11,198 nucleotides of DNA. It comes from CAJBLF01 sp964463255 (GTDB taxonomy: Bacteria; Patescibacteriota; Gracilibacteria; Absconditabacterales; Absconditicoccaceae). The notes below the pieces were generated by a model. The model made no database searches. It saw only the letters and a list, made by a program, of their open reading frames with translations, and was not told the origin of the DNA. This document shows positions 8,035 to 11,198 of this stretch, one piece after another. Every line of letters starts with the position of its first letter. Position 1 is the stretch's first letter. The stretch spans positions 1 to 11,198 of the forward strand of contig CAYXBC010000026.1 of the NCBI GenBank assembly GCA_964463255.1, read 5' to 3'. The position numbers and the translations under genes are program-made.

Positions 8035-8091
8035 TCCTCGCAGGGGAAAATCTACAATTAATTTTTACTATTGAACGTTCCCCTACGAGGA
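8035..8091. repeat. Inverted repeat with 14-bp arms (13 of 14 matching)
   Basis: The arms tcctcgcaggggaa (8035-8048) and ttcccctacgagga (8078-8091) pair with one mismatch around a 29-base AT-rich centre. A related segment, cccctccttcgaggacaag, occurs at 4493-4511, and gaggacaag recurs exactly at 8087-8095. This suggests a dispersed intergenic repeat or a small non-autonomous element. Confidence 0.6.
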
Positions 8092-8133
8092 CAAGAGAAT
8101 TTAGGTAGATCAATATATTTTACAGGACAAAAG

Positions 8134-8159
8134 AGGAGCCATGTTCGGCTCTTTTTTTT
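8134..8159 (+). terminator. Rho-independent terminator after clpP, possibly bidirectional
   Basis: The stem GAGCC (8136-8140) / GGCTC (8147-8151), extendable by A-T and G-T pairs, is followed by eight T on the plus strand. It would end clpP transcripts. On the minus strand the same hairpin is followed by a weaker tract (ctctttt) and could also end the gene at 8218-8535. Confidence 0.75.
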
Positions 8160-8217
8160 AGTAGTGCTGTCAGTATATTCCCTATTTCGATAACAGTGTC
8201 TTTGTGAGGTCTGACTT

Positions 8218-8535
8218 TCATAGGTCAATAATCTCCTGCATAAGCACAGATTTCCTCTCTATCAGGTTTTCATACTGCATCTCAGCGATATGACTCCGCC
8301 GGCGACGAGTGTCAGGAGAACGATTGTAGTACAACAACTCCTCCATCTCTGTCTCGCATACCATCAATAAATCCTGTATTTCATCGATTGTCTTTTTCAT
8401 TCTCTCTATTTGGCTACTAGATAAAACATGGTTTTTTTGGATAACAAAAAAGGGAGCCGTGCGGCTCCCCCTTTGTCTTTCCATACTCATTCCCCTATCT
8501 CTGGATTGTTGGTCTGTCATATATTTTTCTCTCAT
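8218..8535 (-). CDS. Small coiled-coil hypothetical protein
   Basis: The product is unknown. The frame from ATG 8535 to TGA 8218 is 105 residues. The part from Met46 (ATG 8400) is clearly helical and charged (MKKTIDEIQDLL ... ETEMEELLYYN ... RRRRSHIAEMQYENLIERK), like a short coiled-coil. The ATG at 8535 has AAAAAAGG four to five bases upstream and a promoter-like pair before it. However, a perfect terminator-like hairpin lies inside codons 22-30, so translation may really start at 8400 (60 residues), or the hairpin may act as an attenuator. The only TGA is the stop. If UGA were glycine here, the protein would run 12 residues further, to TAG at 8182. No catalytic motif is seen. The assignment to the imported block, rather than to the code-25 genome, is uncertain. 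Confidence 0.55.
   Translation of the reverse strand: MREKYMTDQQSRDRGMSMERQRGSRTAPFFVIQKNHVLSSSQIERMKKTIDEIQDLLMVCETEMEELLYYNRSPDTRRRRSHIAEMQYENLIERKSVLMQEIIDL
8446..8469 (-). terminator. Terminator- or attenuator-like hairpin inside the start of the small coiled-coil gene
   Basis: On the minus strand, GGGAGCC and GGCTCCC form a perfect 7-bp GC-rich stem with a GCAC loop, directly followed by six T (8446-8451). This is a canonical intrinsic terminator shape, but it sits about 70 bases downstream of the ATG at 8535. Confidence 0.65.
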
Positions 8536-8569
8536 TACCTTTTTTGAGATAAAAACTGTGATGGACGTG

Positions 8570-8597
8570 TGTATAGCAAAATTCTATGGTAAATCAA
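8570..8597 (-). promoter_or_regulatory. Possible promoter for the small coiled-coil gene
   Basis: On the minus strand TTGATT (8592-8597) and TATACA (8570-8575) are 16 bases apart. This would give a start near 8562, about 27 bases before the ATG at 8535. Each box matches the consensus at four of six positions. Confidence 0.35.
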
Positions 8598-8653
8598 TGG
8601 ATATCTCTTCTGCAATCCGTTTCCTTATATCCGTTGGATGTTTTTTTGCGATT

Positions 8654-8686
8654 AAAAAAAAAACTGACTCAGGAATACCTGGTCAG
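8654..8686 (-). terminator. Strong Rho-independent terminator after the 177-residue gene
   Basis: On the minus strand the 23-base segment (8664-8686) folds as CTGACCAGG / CCTGaGTCAG: nine base pairs, one bulged A and a TATT loop. It is followed by ten T (8654-8663). It lies 17 bases past the TGA at 8704-8706, which supports that TGA as a true stop. With UGA as glycine the hairpin would instead be inside the reading frame. Confidence 0.85.
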
Positions 8687-8703
8687 TCGATAAGGAATGA
8701 ATA

Positions 8704-9237
8704 TCATCCCTTGAGCACATTCAAAAGCTCTTTACGGCACTTTTCAATGATTTTATCCGTCTTGCTTTTGATCTCAATGTTCCAATTGAACCGTGCAGCG
8801 ATCCATAAAGGAATTTCCTGGAACGGGGAAACGCTTTCACCATCATCCGATTTAGCCAGAAGCCAGCGACCGAACCCTTCGAAATATGAAGCATCCGCAT
8901 ACTTCAACATATGGAATGTAGTCATAATCGCCCACGAACGTGCCATCTTCATAGCTTCATCCATTGTTGCCAACCGAGGAGGATAACAAATATACTGGTT
9001 CATGTCTTTGCCTTGATGGAGATGAATTTCTTTCTTCACCATATCTTCCAAAGAAAATGGCGAAGATGACCTGATTATAATCTCGATATTCTGTTTGTGC
9101 AAAACTCCTTTATTGTACTTTCTGTAGAAGTTTTCAGGTTCCATCTGGAACTGATCAGGAGTCCTATCGCAGAACTCCATGATAAACGATCCTACGATAT
9201 TCGATGTTGCATCGATAATTCTGATTTCACGTGTCAT
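8704..9237 (-). CDS. Hypothetical protein, 177 residues, ending at TGA (standard-code-like)
   Basis: I do not recognise the family. It starts MTREIRIIDATSNIVGSF and ends CRKELLNVLKG before TGA (8704). It looks cytoplasmic: no signal peptide, no membrane helix, mixed alpha-beta with a Trp/Tyr/Phe-rich middle (YFEGFGRWLLAKSDDGE, then EIPLWIAARFNWNIEI) and a basic helical C-terminus. It has about seven glycines, none written TGA. The strong terminator 17 bases after the TGA argues that TGA is the stop. Under table 25 the frame would run 40 residues further, to TAG at 8584, reading through the terminator hairpin and a second TGA at 8683. The stop of the upstream phosphatase-like gene is 46 bases away, so the two are probably one transcription unit. 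No Shine-Dalgarno is visible before the ATG at 9237. Confidence 0.72.
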   Translation of the reverse strand: MTREIRIIDATSNIVGSFIMEFCDRTPDQFQMEPENFYRKYNKGVLHKQNIEIIIRSSSPFSLEDMVKKEIHLHQGKDMNQYICYPPRLATMDEAMKMARSWAIMTTFHMLKYADASYFEGFGRWLLAKSDDGESVSPFQEIPLWIAARFNWNIEIKSKTDKIIEKCRKELLNVLKG

Positions 9238-9283
9238 TGGAATAGGTGTTCAGATTTTTCCCTGTCCCCGGTTTTTTTGTACA

Positions 9284-10102
9284 TTATTGTCCTAACATGC
9301 TATCTCTGAATGTACGCAAAGCTTCCATATATACCTGATCGAAAGCGTCCGTACACCCCTTGATTGATTCCTTGAATAGTTCAAATTCCTTGTGATAGTT
9401 GATAAGTTCCATAGGAAGCGATGATGGTACATCCTGGATACATAAACATGTATGCAAGAGTTTCAATTTCGCATTAAGAACGATATCAATATTTCGCAGA
9501 AGGGAATGTTGCTTCTTCAAGACATCAATATATACACCTTCGCCTTTGGGGAAACCGCTACCAGCTATTCTTTTGATTGCTGACCTATCGGTGCCTGAGG
9601 GGAAGTATTGCTCTATGAAATAGAGCGGGAATTCATTTACTACTTCGTAGTGCGTCACTATAACTACCACATTGTAGTCTTGTGGAGATCCTCCAAGTTC
9701 ACATTCTCTACTTGGATAAATCGTTTTCATATTCCAGCCACCTTGGATAATCGACATAATTTTGCTAGGATCCGGCTGGGTGTAGTAGGTCTTTTCACCC
9801 TTTGGTGCATCGCTCGCCGACCAAAGATAGGGAGCAAGCGCAATACCAAAGAAAGGATTCTGGAATTTTTTTTCATCAAACATCAACTCGTCGATTCCAT
9901 CTCTGATGATTTGTGCCGTTTCTACTGCTCTTGGAGCTGGAGAGCTTACTACTATCATGGTAGGGAGCGGTGATCTCTCATACCGTATCAGTTTCCTTAT
10001 CTGAGGCAGCAGCATTGACGTAAGTTGTGCTTTCCCTTTGAGCGATAATTGTCCTGTAGCAGGAAGATAGTCGGCGTGACGGACAATAAATAACTGTTCC
10101 AT
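9284..10102 (-). CDS. Histidine phosphatase superfamily protein (phosphoglycerate-mutase-like fold)
   Basis: The 272-residue protein starts LFIVRHADY, carrying the RH signature at residues 8-9 whose His is the phosphate acceptor in this superfamily (RHG in most members, RHA here). Arg58 in SSPAPRAVETA matches the second phosphate-binding Arg, and His151 in VIVTHYEVV matches the second catalytic His. Substrate is unknown; members range from SixA-type phosphohistidine phosphatases to mutases. The last third (after about 190) is an extra helical region not needed for the core fold. No signal peptide is present, so it is cytoplasmic. All of its roughly 17 glycines use GGN, and it ends in TAA at 9284. 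It is followed 46 bases later by the 177-residue gene. ATG 10102 is chosen because it places RH near the N-terminus as usual; the upstream region is A-rich with no Shine-Dalgarno. Confidence 0.85.
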   Translation of the reverse strand: MEQLFIVRHADYLPATGQLSLKGKAQLTSMLLPQIRKLIRYERSPLPTMIVVSSPAPRAVETAQIIRDGIDELMFDEKKFQNPFFGIALAPYLWSASDAPKGEKTYYTQPDPSKIMSIIQGGWNMKTIYPSRECELGGSPQDYNVVVIVTHYEVVNEFPLYFIEQYFPSGTDRSAIKRIAGSGFPKGEGVYIDVLKKQHSLLRNIDIVLNAKLKLLHTCLCIQDVPSSLPMELINYHKEFELFKESIKGCTDAFDQVYMEALRTFRDSMLGQ

Positions 10103-10171
10103 ATCAATTTTTTTAGAGGTTTATGTTTTTTATTTCCTATCATTTCTGTGGATGGGATGATATTCCCCCTT

Positions 10172-10185
10172 CACTTCACGAAGTG
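10172..10185. promoter_or_regulatory. Short palindrome upstream of the phosphatase-like gene
   Basis: cacttc and gaagtg form perfect 6-base arms around ac, 70-83 bases upstream of the ATG at 10102. It has the size of a dimeric repressor site, but nothing shows that it is used. The rest of the 10103-10299 gap is AT-rich, and I see no well-spaced promoter. Confidence 0.3.
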
Positions 10186-10299
10186 TATCTCGTTGGTGAA
10201 TATATCTTTGCTAATGAACTCTTGACATTCCATGTTTTATATAAATACATATAAAAATCAATAGTTACCTAGCAGAACATGTTGTCGGAAGCTTACAAC

Positions 10300-10327
10300 A
10301 AAAAAATCCTCCGGAAATACCGGAGGA
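10300..10327 (-). terminator. Rho-independent terminator after the outer-membrane-like gene
   Basis: On the minus strand TCCTCCGG and CCGGAGGA form a perfect 8-bp stem with a 5-base loop, followed by seven T (10300-10306). It begins 12 bases after the TAA at 10339. Confidence 0.88.
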
Positions 10328-10338
10328 AATATACGTTG

Positions 10339-10992
10339 TTAGAACTTTAGCCCTATGTTGACCACATATGATGTGGCATCATTCAGCTTGGTTCTGGACT
10401 CATTCCAGCTGCATCGTAATGATGCAAATCCGAAGATTTTGCCGAACATGGGCCAACTCTTGCTGTAAGCGGCAGTACCGCTTAATGACTTGCTCATGTA
10501 GTTGTAGTACTGTCCGAATTCGACAGTTCCAAACTTCATTGTCTTTGAGTACACTGCGTTCGAAACTACGAACGGATGAGATACCCCGTAATCGCAGAAT
10601 TCATAGGTGTTTACCGTTATCGACTGCGTCGAGTCTGGAGCATAGCTTAGCCCGATATTAGGAATCAGGTTTCCCTGGTCGGTATAACGAATCATCCCTT
10701 TTTTTGGGAAGTATCCATGGAATCCGATCCTGAGAGCTATCTTACCCTCTGAAAAGGAGTAATCCACCCCACCGAGCTCATAGCTATTGGGTGACTTGGC
10801 TATACAGCTTGCCTGCCATATAGATATCCCCTTGAAGCTATAGGCTTGCAGTATGAACATGTTCTCGTACGACAACACCTTGTTGCTTTTGGGGATCCAA
10901 TCTACATTTGCATAGGTTATAGAGATTGAATACTGAGCTTTAAGCAACATTCCAAAGCTTACCAGGATTACAACCAACATTAATTTTTTCAT
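10339..10992 (-). CDS. Exported beta-rich, outer-membrane-like hypothetical protein
   Basis: The 217-residue protein begins MKKLMLVVILVSFGMLLKAQ, a Sec signal peptide. The AQ just after the hydrophobic core is typical of Bacteroidetes exported proteins. The mature part alternates polar and hydrophobic residues in short strands (YSISITYANVDW, ALRIGFHGYF, SYVVNIGLKF) and ends in Phe, as outer-membrane beta-barrels do. This suggests a small barrel or surface beta protein; the exact family is not recognised. About 17 glycines are all GGN, and the gene ends in TAA. A clear terminator follows, and a promoter with its -35 box inside the adjacent IS30 end precedes it, so it is probably a single-gene unit. 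Candidate-phyla bacteria are not known to have a classical outer membrane, so this gene is out of place beside the code-25 genes. Confidence 0.75.
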   Translation of the reverse strand: MKKLMLVVILVSFGMLLKAQYSISITYANVDWIPKSNKVLSYENMFILQAYSFKGISIWQASCIAKSPNSYELGGVDYSFSEGKIALRIGFHGYFPKKGMIRYTDQGNLIPNIGLSYAPDSTQSITVNTYEFCDYGVSHPFVVSNAVYSKTMKFGTVEFGQYYNYMSKSLSGTAAYSKSWPMFGKIFGFASLRCSWNESRTKLNDATSYVVNIGLKF

Positions 10993-11039
10993 CTTTTTTA
11001 TTTTTTTATTTAACTTGACTCTTTTTTGTTTGTATGTAT

Positions 11040-11068
11040 AATATACATAATATATTGCCCAAATTCAA
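11040..11068 (-). promoter_or_regulatory. Hybrid promoter: -35 inside the IS30 end, -10 in flanking DNA
   Basis: On the minus strand TTGAAT (11063-11068) and TATATT (11040-11045) are exactly 17 bases apart. The -35 lies in the presumed terminal repeat of the right-hand IS30 element. The -10 overlaps a perfect 17-base palindrome (11033-11049, tatgtata-a-tatacata). Transcription would start about 40 bases before the ATG at 10992. Confidence 0.5.
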
Positions 11069-11198
11069 GTCCAAAGTGCAATTGGTTAGTTAGAGCCTAA
11101 GATTGACTCCATGGAATACTTCATAAGCACATTTATATTCTAAGGATTTCCTGGGCCTAAGGTTGATAAATCTTATTGCTTCCGCAATTTCTTCATCG
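11058..11198 (-). mobile_element. IS30-family insertion sequence, right end
   Basis: The segment 11058-11084, on the minus strand CAATTGCACTTTGGACTTG followed by AATTTGGG, has the look of IS30-family terminal inverted repeats (TGCACTT...ACTTGAATTT). It lies directly after the transposase stop codon, as expected. The other end and the target duplication are outside the window. Confidence 0.6.
11090..11198 (-). CDS. IS30-family transposase, C-terminal fragment (5' end outside window)
   Basis: The last 35 codons before TAA (11090-11092) encode DEEIAEAIRFINLRPRK, then SLEYKCAYEVFHGVNLRL, a clear match to the IS30 C-terminal signature (LNxRPRKxLxYxTPxEVF). The catalytic DDE residues lie beyond the window edge. 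It differs strongly from the IS30 fragment at the left edge (INLRPRKSLEYK against LNNRPMKCLKYQ), so these are two distinct elements rather than two copies of one. Its 3' end faces into the window and abuts the promoter of the outer-membrane-like gene. Confidence 0.8.
   Translation of the reverse strand, partial: DEEIAEAIRFINLRPRKSLEYKCAYEVFHGVNLRL

Noticed and set aside
8584..8703. A 40-residue C-terminal extension of the 177-residue protein under the glycine code
   Set aside because: Not accepted as the primary call because a strong terminator lies inside it, 17 bases after the TGA. Its tail (KKHPTDIRKRIAEEI) does look protein-like, so it is kept as an alternative in the gene entry.
9608..9973. 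Plus-strand ORF of 121 codons opposite the histidine phosphatase gene
   Set aside because: The minus strand carries the RH, R and H motifs of the phosphatase superfamily. The plus frame is Arg/His/Trp-rich without motifs.
1..11198. CRISPR array, rRNA or tRNA genes
   Set aside because: I saw no regularly spaced direct repeats, no rRNA-like conserved stretches and no cloverleaf with a T-arm GTTCRA signature on either strand. A dedicated tRNA scan was not possible.

Overview
The left two thirds of the window (about 270-8160) come from a bacterium that reads UGA as glycine (translation table 25). That points to Candidatus Gracilibacteria or Absconditabacteria (BD1-5/SR1) of the candidate phyla radiation. 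The evidence is direct: six genes are broken by roughly 37 in-frame TGA codons, and where the family is recognisable these fall on conserved glycines. Examples are the GG of the nucleotidyltransferase signature in the CCA-adding enzyme, the P-loop and GGTG motif of MiaA, and the GGTKGKR segment of ClpP. Read with the standard code these genes look like strings of short ORFs.

Layout. The 3' end of an IS30-type transposase enters from the left (3-134). It is followed by cca (+, 270-2033). Running leftward and meeting cca tail to tail are: a coiled-coil protein with lysozyme-like and peptidoglycan-binding features, apparently split by a +1 frameshift (2045-3422); miaA (3498-4454); a membrane protein with two AT-hook-like motifs (4698-5537); and a large exported protein with a C-terminal peptidoglycan-binding domain (5570-7120). 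A divergent promoter region separates these from clpP (+, 7355-7930). After clpP come two inverted-repeat elements and a strong terminator (8134-8159).

The right third (about 8180-11198) looks different. Its four minus-strand genes are a small coiled-coil protein, an unknown 177-residue protein, a histidine-phosphatase-superfamily protein and a Bacteroidetes-style outer-membrane-like protein ending in Phe. None has an internal TGA, although the last two have about 17 glycines each. Two of them end at TGA in the standard code, and one of those TGAs is followed 17 bases later by a textbook Rho-independent terminator. A second, different IS30 transposase end enters from the right (11090-11198, minus strand). 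This block is either a recent import from a standard-code bacterium or an assembly junction near 8.1-8.6 kb.

Functionally, the left part mixes tRNA maturation (cca, miaA), protein quality control (clpP, with the catalytic Asp replaced by Asn) and cell-envelope proteins. cca and miaA both need UGA-to-Gly decoding in their own active sites, and both enzymes could act on the tRNA that performs that decoding.
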